Source: Proteobacteria bacterium UBA981
GTDB lineage: Bacteria > Pseudomonadota > Gammaproteobacteria > Ga0077536
DNA: 64,000 nucleotides
Assembly (NCBI GenBank): GCA_002292285.1
Contig: DBBP01000024.1
Span: forward strand, 62,001 to 126,000
Direction: 5' to 3'
A program made the translations under genes and the position numbers. Numbering within the stretch: position 1 is the stretch's first letter; every line of letters starts with the position of its first letter. The notes under the pieces were generated by a model. The model saw only the letters and a list, made by a program, of their open reading frames with translations, was not told the origin of the DNA and made no database searches. Shown in pieces: positions 52,801 to 60,316 of this stretch.

Positions 52801-53550
52801 TCATCTGCTTACGATGCCGCCATCAACAGCTAGATTCTGCCGATTAACCCAGCCCCCTTCCGGGCTCGCGAGAAAACAGATCGCATTAGCGATTTCGTCC
52901 GGTCTGCCAAACCGGCCAAGCGGCGTCATGTCTTTGATTTGGCCGGCGGCGATGGGATCGGTACCTCCTGTCGCTGCCAACATATCGGTATCCGTGAACC
53001 CTGGAGATATTGCGTTGACCGTGATCCGGCGCGGCGCGAGCTCCTTGGCCAACACCCGGCAGTACTGTTCGACCGCCGCTTTGCTTCCGAAGTAGCACGC
53101 CCCCCCAGGCATGTTAAGTAGCGTCCCGATAGTGGACACGCAGATTATTCTGCCATCGTCCGCGATATGTTTGGCGGCCTGCTGCAAACAGAAAAACGTT
53201 CCCTTCGTGTTGATTGCGTAAGTCTTATCGAACTCCGCTTCAGTAAACTCCGCCAACGGCGCGAAGCTTGAATAGCCAGCGTTGGCTACAAGAATATCCA
53301 GGCAGCCGAAACGCTCAATTGTTTCCGTGAACAGCCGTTCGATATCTGGCATGACACCAACATCCGCTTGGACTGCCAGTGCAACTCCGCCGCTTTTTTC
53401 TATCGTTTCAACGGTCCTGTCAGCCTCAGTCTTTCCAATCAGGAAATTTACGACAACCTTCGCACCTGCCCGCGCAAGGCATTCTGCCGTCGCGCGCCCA
53501 ATTCCGCGAGATCCGCCGGTAACGATTGCCACTTTGTTGGTTAAATTCAT
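52801..53550 (-). CDS. SDR family oxidoreductase (FabG-like)
   Basis: This 249-residue short-chain dehydrogenase has MNLTNKVAIVTGGSRGIG with the cofactor loop, NAGYSSFAPLAE, and YFGSKAAVEQYCRVLAKELAPRRITVNAISPGFTDTDM with the catalytic Tyr-Lys. I chose ATG 53550, which starts right at the first strand; a TTG at 53583 is less likely. Sequence is close to 3-oxoacyl-ACP/CoA reductases, but the substrate is open. It is on the same strand as a second SDR (53699-54460), separated by about 150 bases. Confidence 0.88.
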   Translation of the reverse strand: MNLTNKVAIVTGGSRGIGRATAECLARAGAKVVVNFLIGKTEADRTVETIEKSGGVALAVQADVGVMPDIERLFTETIERFGCLDILVANAGYSSFAPLAEFTEAEFDKTYAINTKGTFFCLQQAAKHIADDGRIICVSTIGTLLNMPGGACYFGSKAAVEQYCRVLAKELAPRRITVNAISPGFTDTDMLAATGGTDPIAAGQIKDMTPLGRFGRPDEIANAICFLASPEGGWVNRQNLAVDGGIVSR

Positions 53551-53698
53551 TTCGATTTGTGTTCCATTAGAGGTATCGTCCAACGACTAAAAGTGCCCTG
53601 TGTTTTGCGAGCATGTTCTCGAACGCTGAAGGCGGGATTTAATCGCAGGACCGGGAACGAAAATTGGTGAGAAGCCTGCTCACAGAAAACTCAGTGCG

Positions 53699-54460
53699 CT
53701 AGTTCAGCCGACTAGATATCCCGCCGTCCGCGTTAACTGCGCTCCCAGTTACAAACGAGGCCCGGTCGGACAGCAAAAACAACGCTGATTGCGCTATTTC
53801 TATCGGGTCCGCCATTCGTCTTAGAGAGTGCAGGTTTGCGACAAATTCGCGAACTTCTGGTTGCTCTCCCGGGATCATCGGCGTTTTTGTACCGCCCGGA
53901 AGCAGTGCGTTAACGCGGATCGCCTGCCCCCCATGTTCTGAAGCAAGCGATTGGGTTAATCCAACCAGGCCAGCTTTCGAGGCGGCATAGGCACCCAAAC
54001 CGGGCATGCCTGAATTAGAATTACCCACGAAGGAAGAGGTGAATACGATAGAACCACCGCCATTTTTCGACATGGCTGGTATCTGATATTTGGCCGACAG
54101 AAACGCCCCGGTTAAGTTTGTCTCGATCACGTTTCGCCAGTTCTGCGCATGCATCTCGGGGATAGGTCCTACATCGCCCAGTATTCCGGCATTGTTAAAT
54201 GCGCCGTCAAGACGGCCAAATTGTGTCTGCGCCAACTCCACCAACGCGCTTGAATACGCTTCGTCGCTGATGTTACCCGCCAGCAAAGCGCCGCTGCCCC
54301 CACCAGAATTTGAAATCAGGGTGCAAATATTTTCCAACGCCTGTTCTCGTCTACCGCCGAGGACGACATTAGCGCCTTCCTGAGCAAATAAAATCGCGGC
54401 GGCCGCACCTATTCCGCTGCTGGCGCCTGTGATGATAATTGTCTTTCCCGCAAGCTCCAT
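53699..54460 (-). CDS. SDR family oxidoreductase
   Basis: This 253-residue short-chain dehydrogenase has MELAGKTIIITGASSGIGAAAAILFAQEGANVVLGGRRE (in part), FNNAGILGDVGPIPE, and YAASKAGLVGLTQSLASEHGGQAIRVNALLPGGTKTPM. ATG 54460 has AAGG eight bases upstream. It is a paralogue of the two other SDRs in the window. The substrate is unknown. Confidence 0.88.
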   Translation of the reverse strand: MELAGKTIIITGASSGIGAAAAILFAQEGANVVLGGRREQALENICTLISNSGGGSGALLAGNISDEAYSSALVELAQTQFGRLDGAFNNAGILGDVGPIPEMHAQNWRNVIETNLTGAFLSAKYQIPAMSKNGGGSIVFTSSFVGNSNSGMPGLGAYAASKAGLVGLTQSLASEHGGQAIRVNALLPGGTKTPMIPGEQPEVREFVANLHSLRRMADPIEIAQSALFLLSDRASFVTGSAVNADGGISSRLN

Positions 54461-54641
54461 CGAATGCACCTTGTATTGACTGAATGTGCTGTCGATTGAA
54501 GCATCAGGGACGCGTCGAAGTAGCCCGGTTCTTGCTATCTAATCCGCATTCACACACGACGCATCAGCAGCCAGCGGTATCGCATGTAGCGGGCGCGTGC
54601 ACGTTGGCACTATTCGCACAAAGGGCGCGCGCAAATGGGAC

Positions 54642-54670
54642 ACACACAAAGGGGACAGATTTATTTGACC
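54642..54670 (+). repeat. Family B REP-like repeat, left copy 1
   Basis: This 29-base unit contains aaaggggacagatttattt. Its inverted complement occurs exactly (19 of 19 bases) at 55452-55470, on the far side of the transposase gene. A near-identical direct copy follows at 54676-54704. Confidence 0.85.
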
Positions 54671-54675
54671 AAGCA

Positions 54676-54704
54676 ACACACAAAGGGGACTGATCTATTT
54701 GACC
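54676..54704 (+). repeat. Family B REP-like repeat, left copy 2
   Basis: A direct repeat of the 54642-54670 unit, differing at two of 29 positions (acagatt becomes actgatc). Two tandem copies on one side and one inverted copy on the other bracket the REP-type transposase. Confidence 0.85.
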
Positions 54705-54761
54705 GCTCACCGGTTCCAAATCAGAATTCGAAGCTCGCGTATGCACATGGAGGTGCCGACT

Positions 54762-55457
54762 ATGCCAAGGACTGGCCGAAATTTGTTGCCCAACTATCCA
54801 CACCATATCGTTCAGCGTGGTCACAACCGCCAAGTTGTGTTCGCTGAACCGTCCGACTATCAGTACTACTTGGAAACTCTGCAAACCTGGAAGCGGAATC
54901 TGGAGATCAAGGTATACGCATATTGCTTGATGACGAATCACGTCCATCTTGTCCTGCAACCACCAGATGATGTGGGCGCACTGAGCAGCTTGATGAAACG
55001 GCTGGCTGGCCGCCAGACACGTTATGCCAATCGACTGGAGGCGCGCAGTGGGACGCTATGGGACGGCCGATTTAAATCAAGCCCAATCCAGAATGACACT
55101 TACTTATTGTCGTGTTGCCGTTACGTCGAGCTAAATCCGGTGCGGGCAAGAATGATCGCGAGCCCGAGTCAATATCGGTGGTCGAGTTACTGCAGCCGAA
55201 TCGGCCAGGCGAAAGCTCCCTGGCTCGATGATCACGCGTGTTTTATTGAACTCAGTTTATCCGCGCAAGAACGAATATCGCGTTACCGGCGTTTCGTTGA
55301 GCAGGGGGTTCCGGTGGATGAATTAAAGTTTATTCGAGAAGCGCTTCAAAGAGGGCAGCTAACAGGTAACAAATGGTTCATTGACGAGGTCGAACAAATC
55401 ATTGGTCGTCGTATTGAGCATCGCGGGCCTGGCAATCGCGGGAAATACGGGAAATAA
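54762..55457 (+). CDS. REP-associated tyrosine transposase (RAYT, TnpA_REP)
   Basis: This 231-residue Y1/IS200-like nuclease has the HUH motif H60-V-H62 in YCLMTNHVHLVL and RYVELNPVRARM, where Y121 is the probable nucleophile, followed by the basic C-terminal region. RAYTs recognise and process REP hairpins, spreading them without acting as full insertion sequences. ATG 54762 has GGAGG eight bases upstream; the longer frame from 54699 would overlap the left repeat. The stop codon TAA lies inside the right-hand inverted repeat, so gene and repeats form one unit. Confidence 0.9.
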   Translation: MPRTGRNLLPNYPHHIVQRGHNRQVVFAEPSDYQYYLETLQTWKRNLEIKVYAYCLMTNHVHLVLQPPDDVGALSSLMKRLAGRQTRYANRLEARSGTLWDGRFKSSPIQNDTYLLSCCRYVELNPVRARMIASPSQYRWSSYCSRIGQAKAPWLDDHACFIELSLSAQERISRYRRFVEQGVPVDELKFIREALQRGQLTGNKWFIDEVEQIIGRRIEHRGPGNRGKYGK

Positions 55458-55470
55458 ATCTGTCCCCTTT
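55452..55470 (-). repeat. Family B REP-like repeat, right inverted copy
   Basis: This 19-base exact inverse of the core of the 54642 copy contains the transposase stop codon. A short cccct/aggggg-like stem follows at about 55464-55477, which could help end the transcript. Confidence 0.85.
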
Positions 55471-55515
55471 TGAGGGGAGCGTTAAGCCGTTGCGCCTAAC
55501 TCGATTCGCTGCCGA

Positions 55516-56067
55516 TCATCGCTTTGGATTGCGCAACAGAGCGGCGGTTGCGATGCCCGACGCGACACCCCAAAAATGGCCTGCCCACGAAATAAACGGC
55601 ATGAATGACAGCAAAGACAGCAACACGCTGCCATAAAGCGCCAATGACAGCAGCGCAGTGCCCCAGGTGCGCAGGCTCGGACTGAAATAGGCGTCCGCCA
55701 ATAGATAGCCGATCAGGGCGAATACCACGCCGGACGCGCCCACGACATAGCCACCCGATCCAAACACCCAAGCCCCCAAGCCCGAGCCGACAGCGCCGCA
55801 GAGCATGACGACAAGTAACTGCGATGAGCCAACCGACAGTCGTACCAGCACGCAAAGAACCAGCAACGGGATGGTGTTGGAGATGATGTGGACGAGGCCG
55901 CCGTGCAGCAGTGGGGCGAACAGGATCCCGGTCAGGCCAGTCAGTTTCCTGGGCTGGATGCCAAACTGCGTGAAGCTAACGCCGGGCAGCACCAGATCGA
56001 TAACAAATACACCCCACATGACTGCCACCAGCACGAGCGCCGCCGCCGGCAGGATGCGTCTAATCAC
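55516..56067 (-). CDS. Rhomboid family intramembrane serine protease
   Basis: This 183-residue membrane protein has about six hydrophobic segments. The catalytic pair is S112 in VVGASGVVFALIG and H164 in SWAGHFWGVASG. H60 and N64 in HGGLVHIISNTIPL match the oxyanion-stabilising HxxxN. It is shorter than many rhomboids but complete. It cleaves transmembrane substrates in the inner membrane; the target is unknown. It overlaps the upstream DUF6471 gene by eight bases, so the two are translated together. Confidence 0.9.
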   Translation of the reverse strand: MIRRILPAAALVLVAVMWGVFVIDLVLPGVSFTQFGIQPRKLTGLTGILFAPLLHGGLVHIISNTIPLLVLCVLVRLSVGSSQLLVVMLCGAVGSGLGAWVFGSGGYVVGASGVVFALIGYLLADAYFSPSLRTWGTALLSLALYGSVLLSLLSFMPFISWAGHFWGVASGIATAALLRNPKR

Positions 56068-56350
56068 TGCGAACTAACTTGAGGATCTCGCGCATCGCGT
56101 CTTCTTCCAGGCCGAGCACATCAACAATGGCCGCCAGCAAATCGGAAGAGAACATGCCTTTGCTGACCTTGCTACGCAGGTTCTCGGGCGTTATCACCAC
56201 ACCTTTGTGGGTGAGCCTATCGGCGAGCGCACTATATTTCAGACCCTTAAGCACCATCGCGGCCCGGATATAGCGGGTAATCGCTTGTTTATACGGAGCT
56301 AGAGAACGCCGGTTATTGATACTCTGTTCCGGTTCCATTTCATGTCTCAT
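56060..56350 (-). CDS. DUF6471 domain protein
   Basis: This 96-residue basic protein contains the pattern ALADRLTHKGVVITPENLRSKVSKGMFSSDLLAAI (in part), which resembles DUF6471 and looks like a helix-turn-helix fold. DNA binding is therefore plausible but unproven. It overlaps the rhomboid gene by eight bases and is divergent from the yjfI-led operon across a 132-base AT-rich region, where it could act as a local regulator. Start ATG 56350 is the first of two close in-frame ATGs. Confidence 0.75.
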   Translation of the reverse strand: MRHEMEPEQSINNRRSLAPYKQAITRYIRAAMVLKGLKYSALADRLTHKGVVITPENLRSKVSKGMFSSDLLAAIVDVLGLEEDAMREILKLVRSD

Positions 56351-56482
56351 GGGTCACAATAGTTTGAATTATTAACGCCGGTTCGATATTTAAGCAACGG
56401 GAGTTGTATATTTTTTTCTAATCTATCCCGTACTTCATATATGTGTGGTATAAGTCACGTTCGTTAAAAATGGATAAAACAA
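56351..56482. promoter_or_regulatory. AT-rich divergent promoter region of the yjf-type operon
   Basis: This 132-base region is much more AT-rich than its surroundings, with a T-tract near 56410. TATAAG in GTGGTATAAGTCACG near 56450 is a possible -10 for the plus-strand operon. No clear sigma-54 motif, the kind that drives pspA in enterobacteria, was seen. Confidence 0.4.
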
Positions 56483-56887
56483 ATGGTGTGGAGTAACGAT
56501 GCACTGAAGACGCTGGCTGAAGCTCAGCCGGCATGGGTGGTGGAGCTGGAAGGCGACTGTCTCAGTATCTCCAACGACGAAGGGATTGACGCGTTTGTCT
56601 ACGTCGGTGGCCGGCAGATTCAAGTAGAAACGACGCTGTTTCCTGTTTCGACAGTGACCGATACGGCAGCATTGGACGCGCTCATTCTTCGCACTCATCA
56701 CCTGCTGCCATTGACCGCTATCTGCATCACCAAGATTGCCGACGAGGAATACTACGTCGCCTTCGGCGCGCTTTCTTCAGATAGCAAAGACATCGTCGTC
56801 GTGGAGGAGATCGAGACGCTGTTCTCCAACGTCGGCGAGTTTCTGGAACTGTATAACGAACACCTGGATGGAGAAGCGAGCAAATGA
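56483..56887 (+). CDS. yjfI: YjfI family protein (DUF2170)
   Basis: This 134-residue cytoplasmic protein matches YjfI/DUF2170 in length and pattern: WVVELEGDCLSISNDEGIDAFVYVGGRQIQVETTLFPVS (in part), LPLTAICITKI and YYVAFGALSSDSKDIVVVEEIETLFSNV. Its molecular function is not established. It heads a seven-gene operon and overlaps the PspA-like gene by four bases (ATGA). A GGATAA segment upstream of ATG 56483 serves as ribosome site. Confidence 0.85.
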   Translation: MVWSNDALKTLAEAQPAWVVELEGDCLSISNDEGIDAFVYVGGRQIQVETTLFPVSTVTDTAALDALILRTHHLLPLTAICITKIADEEYYVAFGALSSDSKDIVVVEEIETLFSNVGEFLELYNEHLDGEASK

Positions 56888-57576
56888 GTTTGTCAAAACT
56901 TTGGACTGCGCTACGCGGTGCCACCAATGAAGGCCTCGAAGCCGCAGTCGATACACAAGCGATCCGGATTCTGGACCAGGAATTACGCGACGCTAAAACT
57001 GAACTTGCGGCCAGCGATCAGAATCTGACCAAGATCATGGCCAAGCGGAAAATCGCAGACAGCAAGGTCAAGGCTTTGCAGACGGACGTCGAGACTTATA
57101 CCAATCACGCGATCGCTGCGAGCGAGAGCGGCGACGAAGCGCTGGCTATCGAATGCGCCGAACGGGTCGGGGAACTAGAGACTTCGTTGGCGACTGAGCA
57201 GATGTTGCTCGATGGTTTTCTGACTTCTGAGACTTCGCTCAAAACGAATATCTCCAAAGCGAAAACCAATGTGCGGCTTCTCGATCAGAAGATTGATCAG
57301 GTCAAAGCGACTGAATCTGTGCAGAAAGCACAGGCGGCTGCTTCGTCACGGCATGTCGGCGCCAACAGCAAAGTCAAAACCGCGCTGGATAGTTTCGAGC
57401 GCATTCAGGCTCGCCAGGCAGAGCGCAGTGCGCAGCTTGAAGCGGCCGAAGAACTTGCCAACGAGGAAAGCGGTGCAGGTCTGGAGGCCAAACTGAAGGC
57501 GGCCGGTATCAAACCCGGCGGAACAACCACGGGCAATTCAAAGCTGGCGCAAATTCTCGCAGCAAAAAAGGGCTAG
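56884..57576 (+). CDS. yjfJ: PspA/IM30 family protein (YjfJ-like)
   Basis: This 230-residue, almost wholly alpha-helical coiled-coil protein begins MSLSKLWTALRGATNEGLEAA, an amphipathic N terminus suited to membrane binding. Long heptad-rich segments such as ILDQELRDAKTELAASDQNL and ERVGELETSLATEQMLLDGF follow, and the C terminus is Gly-rich (IKPGGTTTGN). PspA/IM30 proteins polymerise on damaged membranes, and YjfJ is their relative in this operon type. Translation is coupled to yjfI by a four-base overlap and it is followed by the channel gene after three bases. Confidence 0.88.
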   Translation: MSLSKLWTALRGATNEGLEAAVDTQAIRILDQELRDAKTELAASDQNLTKIMAKRKIADSKVKALQTDVETYTNHAIAASESGDEALAIECAERVGELETSLATEQMLLDGFLTSETSLKTNISKAKTNVRLLDQKIDQVKATESVQKAQAAASSRHVGANSKVKTALDSFERIQARQAERSAQLEAAEELANEESGAGLEAKLKAAGIKPGGTTTGNSKLAQILAAKKG

Positions 57577-57579
57577 TCA

Positions 57580-58617
57580 TTGCTGGCTTATAAACTGCGT
57601 CGCCTCGCGGCGATGCTGTTTTTAAGGGCGCGTATAATCGATGTGCTCGGTGGCGTGGTGGCCTACGCGCTGGTGAGCTACCTGCTGCTTTATGTCTCCG
57701 GCGAAGAAAACTTAATCGTCGCGGATAACTTCATCTACTGGCTGGTGGTGACGTCATCAACAGTCGGCTACGGCGATATGTCGCCGGAGACCGTCGCTGG
57801 GAAGTACGTCGCCAGTTTGTGGGTTATCCCGGTCGGCCTGATGTTGTTCGCGCTGGTGTTAACGCGGATCGGATTCTTTTTCTCCGAGCTCGCCCTGCAA
57901 GGCAGGAAGGGATTGCGCATGATCAGAACTGACGGCAACTGCGTCATCATCGGCTGGAATGGGCCGCGCACCTTGCGCCTGATTGATCTGCTTTTGTCGG
58001 CCTCGAATGATGTCGCCGAGCCCGTTGTGTTGTGCGTGGCAGTCGACATCGAGAACCCGCTGCCCGGAAAAATCGAGTTTGTCCGCGTCGAGTCATTTAC
58101 CCATGCGGAGACGATGAAGCGCCCGTGCCTCGACAAAGCCAATCGCATCATCATTGATACCCCGAGTGACGATGTAACGCTTGCGACGGCTTTGTTTTGC
58201 CAGAACGCCAGTCCCGCGAGCCATAAAACTGTCTATTTCCAGGATGAATCATTGGCCGCTTTGTTAAAACTTCACTGCCCTGATGTTGAGGTTATCCCGT
58301 CGGTGTCGGTGGAAATGCTGGCCCGCTCCACGTCCGACCCGGGCTCTGGCTTGCTGCACAAGCAACTGCTCGACAGCACCTATGGGGCGACTTCGTACTG
58401 CATCACGTTTACTGGCAGTACGGCGCTCAACTTCGATGTTTTGTTCGAGCATTTCAGGCGTGAGCTTTCTGCGAACCTCCTCGGTGTTAAGGCTTCCAGC
58501 AGCGACGAGATTGCTCTTAACCCCTATGGTGCCAGCGTTTCGAAAGGCGACGTGTTGTACTACATCGCGCCCCAGCGGCTGACTGACGAGCAGTGTTTTC
58601 GCGTCGCACCAGAATAA
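57580..58617 (+). CDS. Two-TM potassium channel with cytoplasmic RCK-like domain
   Basis: This 345-residue channel subunit has TM1 at about 21-40, a pore loop with the selectivity filter TVGYGD at 61-66, and TM2 at about 73-97. A nucleotide-binding RCK-like domain follows, starting NCVIIGWNGPRTLRLIDLLL, where the usual GxGxxG is GWNGPR. Four subunits should form a K+-selective pore gated by a cytosolic ligand. It starts at TTG 57580, with AAGGG nine bases upstream, three bases after yjfJ. Its position inside a PspA-type operon suggests control of membrane potential in envelope stress. Confidence 0.88.
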   Translation: MLAYKLRRLAAMLFLRARIIDVLGGVVAYALVSYLLLYVSGEENLIVADNFIYWLVVTSSTVGYGDMSPETVAGKYVASLWVIPVGLMLFALVLTRIGFFFSELALQGRKGLRMIRTDGNCVIIGWNGPRTLRLIDLLLSASNDVAEPVVLCVAVDIENPLPGKIEFVRVESFTHAETMKRPCLDKANRIIIDTPSDDVTLATALFCQNASPASHKTVYFQDESLAALLKLHCPDVEVIPSVSVEMLARSTSDPGSGLLHKQLLDSTYGATSYCITFTGSTALNFDVLFEHFRRELSANLLGVKASSSDEIALNPYGASVSKGDVLYYIAPQRLTDEQCFRVAPE

Positions 58618-59277
58618 GTGGCCAGTTTGTTTAAAAAATTATTCGGCAAGAAAGCGGAGGCCGATCCGCTCCTCAACGTGCCGAGCATCATGGGTCTGCG
58701 CCTGCAAGGCAGTTTTGAAATAGATCCCCTGCTAATCAAGCTTTCGGCAGCCGAATTGGTTGCAAGTCAATGCGCGTCAACGCAAATTATAAAAGCTGCA
58801 GGGTTAGTTGATCTCGATGGTACCTGGGTCTATCGGTTCTACACCGACGATGACGCTTTCCTGCAAGTCATTGCGGAAGGTGGCAAGTCCGAAGAACACG
58901 TTGTCGACGTGAAGCTATTTCATTTCCATGACACCCAGGACATCAGCTCCAAGGCAATTTGGAATCGCTTGCTGGATGAGGAGATCGGTTCGGCGACGTA
59001 CGACCTGGAAGGCCACACCTATGACCGCGTGTGGACGGCCACCGGTGCGTATCACAACCCGGTGCATATGGCCGAGAAAACTTACGACGAAGATGGCGAC
59101 TTCTCTGTCACTGATCAGTTCACGATGCTGTTTGAGCGGCCGATCTCCGGCGGCCGTACAGAATCGTTGTTCTTGTCTGCTGAGGAGAAAGAAGAACAGT
59201 CAGGAAACTTGGGACGTTGTTTGGTGATTAGCACAGGCATCACCCTCAGTCCTGCTCAGCTCACGATTCACGGATAG
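58618..59277 (+). CDS. yjfK: YjfK family protein (DUF2491)
   Basis: This 219-residue cytoplasmic protein with a basic N terminus (ASLFKKLFGKKAEAD) matches the DUF2491/YjfK pattern, including GLRLQGSFEIDPLLIKLS, WVYRFYTDDDAFLQVI and YDRVWTATGAYHNPVHM. Function is unknown. The start is GTG 58618, directly after the channel's TAA, so translation is coupled. Length matches the enterobacterial homologue. Confidence 0.85.
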   Translation: MASLFKKLFGKKAEADPLLNVPSIMGLRLQGSFEIDPLLIKLSAAELVASQCASTQIIKAAGLVDLDGTWVYRFYTDDDAFLQVIAEGGKSEEHVVDVKLFHFHDTQDISSKAIWNRLLDEEIGSATYDLEGHTYDRVWTATGAYHNPVHMAEKTYDEDGDFSVTDQFTMLFERPISGGRTESLFLSAEEKEEQSGNLGRCLVISTGITLSPAQLTIHG

Positions 59278-59293
59278 AAAAACAGGACGGTCT

Positions 59294-59707
59294 ATGGAAA
59301 CTTCGACGTTGCTCAACAGCATTGTTCATTTCGGCGCCTACTTCGGCGCATCGCTGGTATTTCTGGTGGTGTTTAAGTTCTGTTATGCGCTCGTTACGCC
59401 ACACGACGAGTGGCAACTCATCAAGCAGGAAAAAAACACCGCTGCGGCGATCGGGTTTGGCGGCGCGGTGCTTGGTTTCGCCATTGCGCTCAGTGGCGCG
59501 GCGAGCAATTCCGTGTCCCTGCTCGATTTTGTGACTTGGGGCGTTATCGCGCTGATCGCGCAGTTGCTCGCCTTTGCGTTGGTACGTTTCGGTTTTATGC
59601 CCTTGATCGTCGAACGCATTAAGTCGAACGAAGTCAGCGCTGGCATCATGCTGGGTACCACCAGTGTCGCCGTCGGCTTGCTTAACGCCGCCTGCATGAC
59701 CTATTGA
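59294..59707 (+). CDS. yjfL: YjfL family membrane protein (DUF350)
   Basis: This 137-residue integral membrane protein has about four hydrophobic segments (LLNSIVHFGAYFGASLVFLVVFKFCYALV, then AAIGFGGAVLGFAIALSGA, then FVTWGVIALIAQLLAFALVRFG, then SAGIMLGTTSVAVGLLNAACM; all in part). This matches DUF350. Its function is not established, though DUF350 proteins repeatedly occur beside PspA-like proteins and ATP-grasp ligases. It lies 16 bases after yjfK. Confidence 0.87.
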   Translation: METSTLLNSIVHFGAYFGASLVFLVVFKFCYALVTPHDEWQLIKQEKNTAAAIGFGGAVLGFAIALSGAASNSVSLLDFVTWGVIALIAQLLAFALVRFGFMPLIVERIKSNEVSAGIMLGTTSVAVGLLNAACMTY

Positions 59708-59717
59708 GGTGGCAACT

Positions 59718-60311
59718 ATGAAGCGGTCCAAACATATTGCGTTAGACATGATGAGAAAAGCCTCACCACCGCCAGTGGTGTTACGCCCGGTGGCGGTTGC
59801 TATCGCTGCGCTGGCTTTGTCGGCATGCAGCTCTCAGGAAGATGTCGTGGTGGTCGGTTCGGTTGATGAATGTACGTCGAAGACGACGCTCAGCCGTGCG
59901 GATTGTGACGCAGCGTACAAAAAGGCGCAGTCGGAAGCCGCATTGACCGGGCCGAAATACGCGAGAAATCGAAATTGTGAGGCGGAATTCGGCGTAGGTC
60001 AGTGTCGTCAGGAGCGCAGCGGTGTGTTCATGCCGATGATGGCGGGATTCATGGTCGGCCAGATGATGTCTGGCTCCTATAATCCGGTCTATCGCTACAC
60101 CAATCGCTCATCGAGAAACTACAACCGCATCATGACCGCTGACGGTGGCGTTATCGGTACCGCGGGACGAGCATCCTACCGTGTCGGTAGTGACACCCTT
60201 AGACCGAAGCCGGCAAGTACTCGCACCGTCTCGCGTGGCGGCTTCGGCGCCATCGCGTCGGCGAAGTCCAGTTGGGGCGGCGGGCGCAGCGGTGGCGGCT
60301 GGGGAGGCTAG
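59718..60311 (+). CDS. yjfM: YjfM family lipoprotein (DUF1190)
   Basis: This 197-residue exported protein has a basic N terminus and a hydrophobic stretch (LRPVAVAIAALALSAC) ending in the lipobox LSAC with C37. Conserved cysteines follow (VDECTSKTTLSRADCDAAY, NRNCEAEFGVGQCRQ), then a Ser/Arg/Gly-rich tail ending in Gly-Trp-Gly-Gly. DUF1190 proteins are presumed envelope lipoproteins. I start at ATG 59718, which has GAGGTGG upstream, instead of a GTG at 59709. It sits between the YjfL and YjfC genes. Confidence 0.85.
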   Translation: MKRSKHIALDMMRKASPPPVVLRPVAVAIAALALSACSSQEDVVVVGSVDECTSKTTLSRADCDAAYKKAQSEAALTGPKYARNRNCEAEFGVGQCRQERSGVFMPMMAGFMVGQMMSGSYNPVYRYTNRSSRNYNRIMTADGGVIGTAGRASYRVGSDTLRPKPASTRTVSRGGFGAIASAKSSWGGGRSGGGWGG

Positions 60312-60316
60312 CAGGC

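Noticed and set aside
54642..54704. Possible start of a CRISPR array (tandem 29-base repeats)
   Set aside because: There are only two direct copies with a 5-base gap, plus an inverted copy beyond the transposase. No spacers or cas genes are present, so REP-type repeats explain it.
56440..56470. Sigma-54 promoter for the PspA-type operon
   Set aside because: A TGG is present, but the spacing and the GC element of the -24/-12 consensus are not.
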